DNA of 60,468 nt from Bacteroidales bacterium (GTDB lineage: Bacteria > Bacteroidota > Bacteroidia > Bacteroidales > Muribaculaceae): contig JAAVFL010000015.1 in the NCBI GenBank assembly GCA_014800795.1, positions 1-60,468 of the forward strand, given 5' to 3'. The notes beneath the pieces were generated by a model, which searched no databases, was not told the origin of the DNA, and was given only the letters and a program-made list of their open reading frames with translations. How positions within the stretch are numbered: position 1 is the first letter of the stretch; each line of letters begins with the position of its first letter. Positions 16,621-25,364 of this stretch are shown piece after piece. Made by a program: the position numbers and the translations under genes.

Positions 16621-18018
16621 ATGAAGTGTCGCAAGAAAAGTGTTGTACCAGCCGACGCCGGTGTGTGTATCAATGTCGTACCGATCGAGATTCCTCAGGT
16701 GGTGTCTACCGGGACATTGAAAAAAATATTCGGGGCATATTCTACCGCCGATGAAGGACTGATTGTAGCGCGCCTCGGAATAGGAGAGGTTTTGCTCGAC
16801 ACCAACTGCCTCCAACGCATGGCGCAAGTGATGGATGATACCCTGGCCCCGATGGTTTATTCCGACTACCGCATCCTGAAAGCCGATGGAACAGTGGAGC
16901 CTCATCCCGTTATCGACTACAGAGAGGGATCCGTCAGAGATGACTTCGATTTCGGAGCCTTTGCTATGGCACGCGCAGGAAAAGTCGCCGAAGCCGTCGC
17001 GCAGTTGCCTGACTACGATTATGCAGCATGTTATGCCCTAAGGCTCGCACTATCGCGTGAGGCTCTCCCCGTGCATATTCCGGAACCTCTTTACACAGTT
17101 ATTGAGACAGATACACGCACAAGCGGGGAAAAACAGTTCGACTATGTCGATCCGCGCAATCGCGATGTACAGATTGAGATGGAAATGGCCTTTACGCGCC
17201 ATCTTGCCGCTATTGGAGCCTGGATTCCGCGTCCCGACAGACTTGTCGGGTTTGACAATGATGAATTCGAACTCGAGGCGTCAGTCATCATACCGGTGCG
17301 TAATCGCGAGCGCACTATAGCCGATGCCGTTCAGTCAGCTCTTTCCCAGCAGACCGATTTCCCCTTCAATGTAATTGTTGTCGACAATCACAGTACCGAC
17401 CGTACTGCCGAAATACTCGCCGGGATAGCCGCCGACGACAAACGGCTTGTTTGTCTTGTGCCCGCCTCACAAAATCTTGGAATCGGAGGATGTTGGAATA
17501 TGGCTGTATCAAGCCGCTATTGCGGACGTTTCGCCATACAACTCGACAGCGACGATATATACAAGGATCCGCATACCGTTGCCCGGATTGTACGCAAATT
17601 CCGCGATGAACATTGCGCTATGGTAATCGGGTCCTACGAACTTGTCGGTTTCGAAGGCAATCCGATCCCCCCCGGGCTTATCGACCACAAGGAATGGAGC
17701 GACGACAATGGACCCAACAATGCTCTGCGTATCAACGGCCTCGGCGCTCCCAGAGCGTTCTATACTCCGGTGTTCAGGTCAATCCTGCTCCCGAATGTGT
17801 CCTATGGCGAAGATTACGCAATGGGCTTGCGTATATCGCGCGATTATCGCATCGGGCGTATCTACGACTCTATCTACCTATGCCGACGTTGGGAAGGTAA
17901 TTCCGACGCAGCTTTATCGGTTGACCGCCTCAACGCCAACAATTCCTACAAAGATTTCCTCAGAACCATAGAGATAGAGGCCCGACGTAAACGCAATCGG
18001 ATCAATGACGCTCAATGA
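16621..18018 (+). CDS. Family 2 glycosyltransferase with an N-terminal degenerate half
   Basis: About 465 residues from ATG 16621 (an in-frame TTG at 16615 is less likely). The C-terminal part, from about residue 225, is a clear GT-A domain: [50 protein letters not shown] and the metal-binding LDSDDIY, then [11 protein letters not shown]. The first 220 residues look like the remains of another GT-A-like domain (MVYSDYRIL resembles a DxD region). No membrane segments, so cytoplasmic. Its last codons overlap the DUF4922 gene by 14 bases, so the two are translationally linked and probably act in one pathway. Confidence 0.85.
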   Translation: MKCRKKSVVPADAGVCINVVPIEIPQVVSTGTLKKIFGAYSTADEGLIVARLGIGEVLLDTNCLQRMAQVMDDTLAPMVYSDYRILKADGTVEPHPVIDYREGSVRDDFDFGAFAMARAGKVAEAVAQLPDYDYAACYALRLALSREALPVHIPEPLYTVIETDTRTSGEKQFDYVDPRNRDVQIEMEMAFTRHLAAIGAWIPRPDRLVGFDNDEFELEASVIIPVRNRERTIADAVQSALSQQTDFPFNVIVVDNHSTDRTAEILAGIAADDKRLVCLVPASQNLGIGGCWNMAVSSRYCGRFAIQLDSDDIYKDPHTVARIVRKFRDEHCAMVIGSYELVGFEGNPIPPGLIDHKEWSDDNGPNNALRINGLGAPRAFYTPVFRSILLPNVSYGEDYAMGLRISRDYRIGRIYDSIYLCRRWEGNSDAALSVDRLNANNSYKDFLRTIEIEARRKRNRINDAQ

Positions 18019-18931
18019 CTTTTACCGTCGGCAGCTCGCATCATGGCAGCTCGCGGCCGATAATTATAAGGCTCTCTTCAATGTGCGCACACGCACCCTC
18101 CATCCGGCCGATAACGCCGGAGAGATGCCCTTTACCCTCCAGTTTAATCCTGCGCGCGTACGATCCACGGCAGCCGTTGTTGACCGTAAAGCCATCACTG
18201 CGCGCCCATGTTTCCTCTGTGCCCACAATCGTCCCGAAAATCAATTGATTCTCGAACCGGCCCGGATATCTCCGGATTTATCATCCCGATGCCTGTCGGA
18301 GGAATACGAAATACTCCTGAATCCATATCCGATTTTCCCCTGCCACTTCACGATTCCTGTAAAAAATCACTCACCGCAGGTAATCTGTGCCGACGGTTGC
18401 CGTCGATTCGGCGATATGCTTATTCTTGCGAAAGCTATGGAAGGGATGGCGCTTTTCTATAACGGAGCCCGATGCGGAGCCTCTGCGCCCGACCACTTTC
18501 ATTTTCAGGCTATACCGCTCGGAGCTGCAACACTGCTCACAACAGAAAAATCCATACCATTCCTGACCTTCGGCTATGAGACCGCAGACAAGGATGAGAT
18601 GATCGGATGGTTCACGCGCGCTGTAGTGCAGGCGCGGAATCTACCTTTGCCATCAGATCATGATGAAAATGAAATGGAACCGCGCATGAACATATGGTGT
18701 GCATATTCCGGCGATACATGGAAAACCGTCGTTATACCTCGCCGGGCCCATCGACCCGATTTTTACGGCAGTGGAGAGGGGAGATTCATGGTTTCGCCGG
18801 CATCTGTCGATCTTGGCGGAACAGTTGTTTTGCCCTCCCCGCACGATTTCGAAAATTTTACCTCCGGATTTCTGGCCGACATGCTGTCGCAGACAACCTA
18901 TCCCATCCATCAGGGGCGCGGCGGCGTCTGA
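18005..18931 (+). CDS. DUF4922 protein, HIT/GalT-like nucleotidylyltransferase or phosphorylase
   Basis: 308 residues. The central motif [17 protein letters not shown] contains HxHxQ, the catalytic signature of the HIT/GalT superfamily (for example GDP-L-galactose phosphorylase and galactose-1-phosphate uridylyltransferase). [10 protein letters not shown] near residue 65 offers a cysteine pair of the kind that binds zinc in GalT-like proteins, and [13 protein letters not shown] precedes it as in that superfamily. The substrate is not established. Overlap with the preceding glycosyltransferase suggests that it makes or degrades the sugar nucleotide used there, perhaps from recycled wall sugars released by the adjacent amidase (inference). 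Confidence 0.75.
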   Translation: MTLNDFYRRQLASWQLAADNYKALFNVRTRTLHPADNAGEMPFTLQFNPARVRSTAAVVDRKAITARPCFLCAHNRPENQLILEPARISPDLSSRCLSEEYEILLNPYPIFPCHFTIPVKNHSPQVICADGCRRFGDMLILAKAMEGMALFYNGARCGASAPDHFHFQAIPLGAATLLTTEKSIPFLTFGYETADKDEMIGWFTRAVVQARNLPLPSDHDENEMEPRMNIWCAYSGDTWKTVVIPRRAHRPDFYGSGEGRFMVSPASVDLGGTVVLPSPHDFENFTSGFLADMLSQTTYPIHQGRGGV

Positions 18932-18950
18932 TAAGGAAACCATGGTCTGC

Positions 18951-19652
18951 TTAGTTTGATGAAGAGGGGGAATTTCTTAGAACGGCGCGGGTAATATATA
19001 CGGTGAATACCGGAATCAGCATCATCCCCTCTGCCGCCAGAAAAACCTCAAGAATGTTACCGGTGGTTGAAATCGGGGTGATATAGCATCCGGCGGTAGT
19101 CATCGACATGCATGCCCACCATAGCGAGATCCAGAAACTGTCTACATCCGGATTTATATAATGTTCCCCTTCATAGAACATCAGCGCCGCAAAGAAAAGC
19201 GAGGCGCATACCCATATCAGATATACATAAAATGTGCTTAACGCGCGGCTCGCTGTAAGTGCGCCGGTAATTATGGCGAATACGAACGCGGCCCGCACCA
19301 TAGGAACGAAACTTAGGGCGTATAGCGCTTCTTGAGAAATGTGTACTCCGGTCACATCCAGAATGTTCATGTATGGAATACTCACAAGAATGAACAGAAT
19401 GTTCCTCCCGAGATATCTCATTTTGTTCTTCGCTATTATGAATTCCACAACGATATCGAGCTGAAACAGAACGCACACTCCAAGCTGGAACTTGCGGTAG
19501 TCGGGACTGTCGAGAAACTGAACACCACGCAGGGTATCGCGTGTGATCCATGCTATTAGTCCGCCCGCGGCGATAAGTACCAGCCAATGCATAAGCGTCA
19601 GCAACCGCTGTTCTCCTGATGTGATCTCCTTTTTACCTTTCTCGGGGTTCAT
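18951..19652 (-). CDS. Voltage-gated-type ion channel protein with non-canonical selectivity filter
   Basis: About 233 residues from the ATG at 19652 (an upstream in-frame ATG at 19748 adds 32 residues that look non-coding). Five to six hydrophobic segments with a pore loop WWACMSMTTAGCYITPIS near residue 185 and a final helix FLAAEGMMLIPVFTVYIT give the layout of a bacterial K+ channel. The filter reads TTAGCYI where K+ channels have TVGYG or TVGFG, so ion selectivity is doubtful. The last residues (NSPSSSN) are polar. The gene is convergent with the DUF4922 gene, with only 19 bases between their stops. Confidence 0.8.
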   Translation of the reverse strand: MNPEKGKKEITSGEQRLLTLMHWLVLIAAGGLIAWITRDTLRGVQFLDSPDYRKFQLGVCVLFQLDIVVEFIIAKNKMRYLGRNILFILVSIPYMNILDVTGVHISQEALYALSFVPMVRAAFVFAIITGALTASRALSTFYVYLIWVCASLFFAALMFYEGEHYINPDVDSFWISLWWACMSMTTAGCYITPISTTGNILEVFLAAEGMMLIPVFTVYITRAVLRNSPSSSN

Positions 19653-19853
19653 AATGTGAATATAGAATAAATGACATCCATAATTGAAACACTCTATGCC
19701 ACCATATGGTTTCGCGCTGTCAGCATCTTTATATTGCTCCTGATCCACTTCTCCACATCCCCATATTTTCCTGAGCGAAATCCGTAATGGACTATTTTTA
19801 TGCGCTTGCCCTGATGCCGATAACTCCTCGCCATGAAAATACGGAAATTTTGT

Positions 19854-19861
19854 TATCTTTG
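19854..19861 (+). promoter_or_regulatory. -7 box for the GNAT gene
   Basis: TATCTTTG, implying a leader of about 90 bases. Confidence 0.5.
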
Positions 19862-19957
19862 CGTGTCGCTCTTTTACCCCTGTGCCGCGACTTAACCACC
19901 CGAACCCACTCTATGGAATTTCTTGTCAATTGAATATCAATTATCTGAATGTGATCT

Positions 19958-20512
19958 ATGATAGAAACCGAACGTTTGATACTTCGCCACTGGCTTGAAA
20001 GCGATGCAGATGCTCTCTACAGCTATGCTTCCGATCCGGAGATCGGACCCGTTGCAGGATGGCCGCCACATACATCCGTGGAAAACAGTCTTGAAATAAT
20101 ACGGACCGTATTCGCTGCACCTGAGGTCTATGCCGTGGTTTTGAAATCAACCGGCCAACCTGTGGGTAGTTGCGGACTAATGTTCCCGGATAGTATTAAT
20201 GTCGGCGCAATGCCTGCCGCGGAAGCCGAGATCGGATATTGGATCGGGAAGCCATATTGGGGAAAAGGGCTGATACCCGAGGCTGTGAATGCATTGCTTA
20301 CCCACGGTTTTGAAGATATGCATCTCGATGCCATATGGTGTGGACATTACGATGGCAATCATAAATCGAAGAGGGTTTGTGAGAAATGCGGATTTATATA
20401 CCATCACGTCAATCGTGATGTTACTTCTCCGTTGGGAGATATACGCACCGAACATTTCTATCGGATGACCGCTTCCGACTATCGGTCGCTGCACCCCCTG
20501 AAGCATTATTAA
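19958..20512 (+). CDS. GNAT N-acetyltransferase, RimJ/RimL type
   Basis: 184 residues. IETERLILRHWLESDADALY at the start, then AEIGYWIGKPYWGKGLIPEAVNALLTHGFE (acetyl-CoA pyrophosphate loop) and NHKSKRVCEKCGFIY are standard for the RimJ/RimL branch, which acetylates protein N-termini or small molecules. The substrate cannot be told. The stop codon TAA at 20510-20512 is the first three bases of a MITE-like element, so the original C-terminus may have been altered by insertion; the visible end (SLHPLKHY) extends a little past the usual domain. Confidence 0.9.
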   Translation: MIETERLILRHWLESDADALYSYASDPEIGPVAGWPPHTSVENSLEIIRTVFAAPEVYAVVLKSTGQPVGSCGLMFPDSINVGAMPAAEAEIGYWIGKPYWGKGLIPEAVNALLTHGFEDMHLDAIWCGHYDGNHKSKRVCEKCGFIYHHVNRDVTSPLGDIRTEHFYRMTASDYRSLHPLKHY

Positions 20513-20727
20513 GTAAGTCGTGAAAATTATTTTACACTTTCAGGGAGTGTATTTTTGAGCGACTTTCGCTCGAAGATGAAGGAGTGTAGATGTCTACACG
20601 TTATCGCCTGCGCTTTTGAGCTTGTCGAAAAAGACTGTAGATGAGAGTGAAAAGCGCCAAAAAGATGCCGCTGAAAGTGTAAAATATCTATTTTGAAATA
20701 TATGTAATAATTTTCATGACTTACTTA
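20510..20727. repeat. MITE-like element, long copy
   Basis: 218 bp with 22-bp terminal inverted repeats having one mismatch (starts TAAGTAAGTC at 20510, ends GACTTACTTA at 20727). Just inside, TTTTACACTTTCAG and its complement CTGAAAGTGTAAAA extend the pairing, so the whole element can fold into one long hairpin. No coding capacity. It shares both ends with the copy at 7071-7224. It supplies the stop codon of the GNAT gene on its left and ends two bases before the GrpB start codon on its right. Target duplication is unclear; a possible ATT lies on each side. Confidence 0.8.
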
Positions 20728-20729
20728 TT

Positions 20730-21305
20730 ATGGGAAGGAGACTTGAGCAGATGTCGTTGCAGGAGCTATGGGAACTGTTTCCCATAGAGATTGTCGCCTA
20801 CAGGCCCGAATGGCCGGAATGGGCGCATCAGGAAATGAGCTTTCTGTCAGAGCTGCTTGCTGATTGCTCACCCGTAATCCACCACATCGGAAGCACAGCC
20901 GTACCTGGATTGGCAGCCAAACCGATTGTGGACATTCTTGTCGGCCTACCCGGATTTGCGGATCGGGAATGGGTCAGGAAAACGATGGAAGATGCAGGAT
21001 ATATCTGTATGGCGCTCTCGCCACGCACAATGAGTTTCAACAAAGGATATACACCGGATGGTTATGCCCGAAAAGTATTTCATATCCATTTCCGTCTGCT
21101 CGGTGACAACGATGAACTGTATTTCCGCGATTATCTGAGAGCGCACCCCGATATTGCCCGTGAATACGCGATACTGAAGCTAAGTCTGCTGCCTCGCTTC
21201 AGACATGACAGGGATGGTTACACTTCCGCTAAATCCGGTTTCATCAACCGTATTACACGCATTGCCGTCTCAGAAGCAAACCGACAGGATCATCTTCCGG
21301 AGTAG
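20730..21305 (+). CDS. GrpB family protein (UPF0157, nucleotidyltransferase fold)
   Basis: 191 residues. IEIVAYRPEWPEWAHQEMSFL and HHIGSTAVPGLAAKPIVDILVG are the GrpB hallmark, followed by FHIHFR and FRDYLRAHPDIAREYAILK. GrpB proteins have a nucleotidyltransferase fold, and their reaction is mostly unknown. The ATG lies two bases beyond the MITE-like element, so transcription and translation signals must come from inside that element, or start further in. The 3' end overlaps the convergent DUF5103 gene by 16 bases. Confidence 0.9.
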   Translation: MGRRLEQMSLQELWELFPIEIVAYRPEWPEWAHQEMSFLSELLADCSPVIHHIGSTAVPGLAAKPIVDILVGLPGFADREWVRKTMEDAGYICMALSPRTMSFNKGYTPDGYARKVFHIHFRLLGDNDELYFRDYLRAHPDIAREYAILKLSLLPRFRHDRDGYTSAKSGFINRITRIAVSEANRQDHLPE

Positions 21306-22564
21306 ATCAGCGTTACACCAAGCAGGCGGTCGTAGCGCTCGCCGGGGGCGCGGTAATATACCTTTACTTCATATTCGTTCACCGTCTGGTGGAAATCTCC
21401 TTCCACATCGGCCGTACGCGCGGTACCGTCGCCGCTTCGGGGAACGGTCAGATACTGATAGTTATATGCACCCTGTTTCAGGAGCAACGCTTTGTGGTAT
21501 ACTCCCGCCTCATCGTCATATTTCATCTGCGATGAATCGTCGAAATGGCGGTATGTCAGATCGCCGTCGATATATACGTCACCATCCATGACTGGCAGCA
21601 TCTTCAGGGTGAAATGAACCACACAATAATCAGCCTCGGTATCGGAATTCGATGAATTGTATTCCCTGACGAAATATCGGCCATGTTGCGTCTGATCGAA
21701 GTAGTACGGTTTAGAATGGCGTGGTTCGGCCATTTTCAGAATATGGTGGTAATATGGATCGTGGAACGCTATCTCTTCAACCCCCATACCCGGATAGGTC
21801 TGTTGAACCGTTTCCATACGGCGGTATTCATTACCACCCGGAAATATAAGTTCTTTCAGATGTTCATATATCGCGGAGTTGCCGCTGACACGTGCCGGAT
21901 GTCTCACGGTTACCTCATTGTCGTGGCGTCCGTTCTGGGTCACTACAAGTGTAAGGTCATTGAACGGATCCCTGACTGGATATTTGTTCAGATCCACGTC
22001 GAGCGTCAGCTGTTGGTGACGCTCGTTATAATCCGTATCTGTACGCGAACTTGCCTCCCCCCTTATGGCTACGCTCCCTTCCGTAACCATGAACCGCACT
22101 TGAAGCAGTATATCATCCGGATCATTTTCCGGATATACCCTGAGGATATAGTTACCCGACAGTCGGAAACTGAATTCTTCGTTGGGAAGCGTGACAGAGT
22201 AATGAATATAATGTACGGCGGTTGCCCGGGAGAATGCATAGTCGGTTATATCCGCATAGTTGAAACCGTCGAATACCTCGGTGTCTGCAACATCCGACAG
22301 GCTCCAGTCGGCGTCGCAGTGATATATCGAATATCGGAGATAGTCGCGTTCCTCTCTAAGGGCATCGAAACCTATGGTAAGTGTCTCGTTGCTGTTTATG
22401 CCGATTACCGGCGGAGACATCCTGTCACCGTTTACTTCAGTTACGATCGTGCGGAAATCCTCATTGAAGATTCCGGTCATGGTATTCTCCTTGCCATTCA
22501 CTTCAATGGGAAGCAGGACACATATGATTATGGCCCATATTGCCTTCAAAGTCTCTCTCACCAT
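21290..22564 (-). CDS. DUF5103 protein, type IX secretion plug protein
   Basis: 424 residues with a signal peptide (about 1-24). The DUF5103 architecture is seen: an N-terminal Ig-like sandwich (LTIGFDALREERDYLRYSIYHCDADW), the middle LTLDVDLNKYPVRDPFNDLTLVVTQNGR, and a C-terminal YVDGDLTYRH-like region (here DVYIDGDLTYRHF) ending in VTLIYSGR. Proteins of this family bind the SprA translocon of the type IX secretion system and close its periplasmic side. It is relevant to the putative sorting tail on the 40-kb phosphoesterase. The start codon overlaps the end of ung by seven bases, so ung-DUF5103 share a transcript. Confidence 0.85.
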   Translation of the reverse strand: MVRETLKAIWAIIICVLLPIEVNGKENTMTGIFNEDFRTIVTEVNGDRMSPPVIGINSNETLTIGFDALREERDYLRYSIYHCDADWSLSDVADTEVFDGFNYADITDYAFSRATAVHYIHYSVTLPNEEFSFRLSGNYILRVYPENDPDDILLQVRFMVTEGSVAIRGEASSRTDTDYNERHQQLTLDVDLNKYPVRDPFNDLTLVVTQNGRHDNEVTVRHPARVSGNSAIYEHLKELIFPGGNEYRRMETVQQTYPGMGVEEIAFHDPYYHHILKMAEPRHSKPYYFDQTQHGRYFVREYNSSNSDTEADYCVVHFTLKMLPVMDGDVYIDGDLTYRHFDDSSQMKYDDEAGVYHKALLLKQGAYNYQYLTVPRSGDGTARTADVEGDFHQTVNEYEVKVYYRAPGERYDRLLGVTLIYSGR

Positions 22565-23223
22565 ACTATTGGGCTTTCTCCATGGCGTTTCAGATAATCG
22601 TTGGCAAGCGAGAAATGGTGATTCCCGAAAAAGCCGCGGTATGCCGACAGGGGAGAGGGGTGGGCCGAGGTCAGAACAAGATGGCGGCTACGGTCTATCA
22701 TAGCGCTCTTGCTGCGGGCATAGCTACCCCACAGAATGAATACGACATGATCCTTCCCTTTGGATATGGCTGAGATCACATGATCCGTAAAAGTTTCCCA
22801 TCCATGTCCCTGATGAGAACCGGCCTGATGTTCGTCAACCGTTAGGGTGGCGTTAAGAAGCAGCACTCCCTGCCGGGCCCAGCGTTCGAGATTGCCGTCG
22901 GTTGGCATCGGGGCGCCGGTATCGGCACTCACCTCCCTGAAGATATTTATCAGGGAGGGGGGCATCGCTATACCGCTATTGACCGAGAAACACAACCCGT
23001 TCGCCTGCCCCGGACCATGATAGGGGTCCTGACCGAGGATGACTACTTTCACATTGTCGTAAGGACATGCGTCGAAAGCCGCGAATATACGGCTTCCGGG
23101 AGGATATACACGCCCGCTCCGGTAGCGCTCACCTACAAATGCGGTGAGCGCTGCGAAGTAAGGCTGCGTCCATTCCTCCGACAGGGCTTTTTTCCACCCG
23201 GCCTCGATTTTTACTTCACCCAC
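22558..23223 (-). CDS. ung: Uracil-DNA glycosylase, family 1
   Basis: 221 residues; removes uracil from DNA. The catalytic GQDPYHGPGQANGLCFSV (Asp activates water) and the DNA-intercalating HPSPLSAYRGFFG motif are intact, and length is normal. The first usable start is GTG at 23223. It lies between the dipeptidyl peptidase III gene (12 bases upstream) and DUF5103 in one minus-strand run. Confidence 0.96.
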   Translation of the reverse strand: MGEVKIEAGWKKALSEEWTQPYFAALTAFVGERYRSGRVYPPGSRIFAAFDACPYDNVKVVILGQDPYHGPGQANGLCFSVNSGIAMPPSLINIFREVSADTGAPMPTDGNLERWARQGVLLLNATLTVDEHQAGSHQGHGWETFTDHVISAISKGKDHVVFILWGSYARSKSAMIDRSRHLVLTSAHPSPLSAYRGFFGNHHFSLANDYLKRHGESPIVW

Positions 23224-23235
23224 TGTCTGGAACTG

Positions 23236-25269
23236 TTAACGGGTAAGCGGAGAGTAGTTGTCGGAATAGCGGAACATCTGGGGAAGGTATTCCTCCTCGT
23301 ATGTGACTTTGATGTCCGTTATGTTACCGTTGTTATCGGTCACAGGAGTATAAACCGGATTGACAAACCCCTTGTACGGGGCGATCGAAAGGGTTGAATA
23401 GCGATCCAGAACCTCTTTGTGAAGACGCGGATCCACCTTCACGGCATACTGTTCTACAAGTCTGGCACCCGCTTCGTAGTCTCCTTCGCTCTTTATACGC
23501 TGGATCTCGGCAAGAAGCTCACCGAATAGCTCGCGCAGTTGTTTGTAGTCGTTGATTTTTACATACGTCTTGCCGTTTTTATTCACGAGTTCAACCACAT
23601 TGTCTTTCTTTCCGTGTTCGAGTACCCATTCGGCTATGAGTTTGCGGTTGCGCATGTGGGCTTCCTCCACATCTTTGCCCGGTTCGATACGCATCAGCTG
23701 GGTCATCAGGCCATTGAGCATATACTTGTAGTATTCTGCGTTATATGCATCTGGATTATCGAGCAGACCGAGTTCCACCATATGTGGATCTGCCAGATAA
23801 TAGAGCGCGAACAGGTCGGCACGGGTCTCTTCAAGAGTTGAGCCATGGGCTTTAAGTGCATCGGGATCCACACCCGGAAGCAGACGTCCTGAGCCGTGGC
23901 CGAGACACTCATGAAGGTCGGTATGGAGGTTGTCGGTGATGAAAAGATATTTGTCGAGCAGCTCGCGGGTAGGTTTGTCAATCACGAACTCCTCGTTGAA
24001 CCCGTTGCCATGCGACGCATCGTCGTATGCCTGGGTGATATTCTCTATGGTTACGGATTTGGAACCGTGGGCTGCACGGATCCAGTTCGCATTCGGAAGG
24101 TTGATTCCGATTGGGGTGGATGGGTAGGAATCACCAGCCAGAATGGCGGCGTTGATAACCTTGGCGCTGACACCTTTTACCTCCGGTTTGCGGAATCGGG
24201 GATCGACAGGCGACCGGTCTTCGAACCACTGAGCCTCGTTCGAGATGATTTCTGTACGTCGCGATGCCTTCTCGTTTTTGAAATTAACTATCGACTCCCA
24301 CGAACCTGTCATCCCGAGAGGATCGCCGTAACTTTCTATAAAGCCATTGATAAAGTCTACGGTCGGGGTTGTATCCTCTGTCCACATTATCGAATAATTG
24401 TCGAACGTACGCAGGTCTCCTGTCCGGTAAAACTTTATAAGCTCTACAATGCTTTTGTGCTGAAGTTCGGTCTCGGAGTAAGGCAATGCTTTCTCAAGAT
24501 TCTCTACTATTCTTTCGATAGCCGGAGAGTAAAGGCCCCCTACCTTATAGGGCAGCTCGGTTACCTTGCCGTTTTGCTTTATCACTTTGGTGTTCAGGCC
24601 GTATGATACAGGTGTCTCATCTTTCGGATTCTTGATTCGCGCGAAGTAATCCTCTACCTCTTTTTGGCTTACTCCTTCATAGAGATTATTGGCGGATGTG
24701 AGAATCAGATCTTCCCCTTCTGCCTGATTTACACGTTTTGCCATGAACGAGGGATCAAACAGCAGGCGTTCGGTCATACGGATAGCCTCGGGATTCAGGC
24801 GGTCGGCAAGAGCCTTATCCTTGTTCAGAAGTTGCCGGAGTTCATTCTCGAACCACTGTTGGGTGAATTCGGGAGTGAATTTGTCGGTACTGTAATGATG
24901 ATATGCTCCGTTGCCGAACTCGATCTGCTTCAGATAGGTCTCGAAAGCCTTGAAATTCTTATCATTGCGGTCGCCGGTATAATTGCGGTAAATTCCCTCC
25001 GCTATCTGGCGCAGTGTCAGGTTGTACTTGCCGTTCTGATCCCACAGTATGTCGCGGCCGGCGAGGGCGGCTTCGGTCAGATAGTAGATGAACAGTTTTT
25101 TGTTCAGTGGCAGTTCCTCGAACCCGGGAACTGTGTAGCGGAGTACTTCTATGTCGGCGAAGCGGTCTACGATATCGCCCGACGGGTTATTCGGATCCAT
25201 TGTGTTGGCCATTGCTGCTGAGGTTATGCAGGCTGCGCAAATCGCTCCTGCGATTATTCGTTTTCCCAT
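23236..25269 (-). CDS. Dipeptidyl peptidase III-like zinc peptidase, family M49
   Basis: 677 residues. The zinc motif of family M49, HExxGH, is present as HECLGHGSGRLLPG (near residue 448), with the third ligand in EETRADLFALYYL. Such enzymes cut dipeptides from peptide N-termini. The N-terminus (MGKRIIAGAICAACITSAAMA) is a signal peptide, so this one should act in the periplasm, unlike the cytosolic eukaryotic enzymes. Length fits the bacterial members. It is followed closely by ung, to which it is not functionally related. Confidence 0.92.
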   Translation of the reverse strand: MGKRIIAGAICAACITSAAMANTMDPNNPSGDIVDRFADIEVLRYTVPGFEELPLNKKLFIYYLTEAALAGRDILWDQNGKYNLTLRQIAEGIYRNYTGDRNDKNFKAFETYLKQIEFGNGAYHHYSTDKFTPEFTQQWFENELRQLLNKDKALADRLNPEAIRMTERLLFDPSFMAKRVNQAEGEDLILTSANNLYEGVSQKEVEDYFARIKNPKDETPVSYGLNTKVIKQNGKVTELPYKVGGLYSPAIERIVENLEKALPYSETELQHKSIVELIKFYRTGDLRTFDNYSIMWTEDTTPTVDFINGFIESYGDPLGMTGSWESIVNFKNEKASRRTEIISNEAQWFEDRSPVDPRFRKPEVKGVSAKVINAAILAGDSYPSTPIGINLPNANWIRAAHGSKSVTIENITQAYDDASHGNGFNEEFVIDKPTRELLDKYLFITDNLHTDLHECLGHGSGRLLPGVDPDALKAHGSTLEETRADLFALYYLADPHMVELGLLDNPDAYNAEYYKYMLNGLMTQLMRIEPGKDVEEAHMRNRKLIAEWVLEHGKKDNVVELVNKNGKTYVKINDYKQLRELFGELLAEIQRIKSEGDYEAGARLVEQYAVKVDPRLHKEVLDRYSTLSIAPYKGFVNPVYTPVTDNNGNITDIKVTYEEEYLPQMFRYSDNYSPLTR

Positions 25270-25364
25270 ATGTGTATGATATGTCGTTATCAGTTAAGTC
25301 TGCGATGAAAAAATTGCAGATTGCTTATTAGTGTTTCTTTGAGAGGCCTGAGCCGGAGAAGGGA

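Noticed and set aside
21683-22597. 304-codon plus-strand frame opposite DUF5103
   Set aside because: Antisense to a recognised gene and without domain features.
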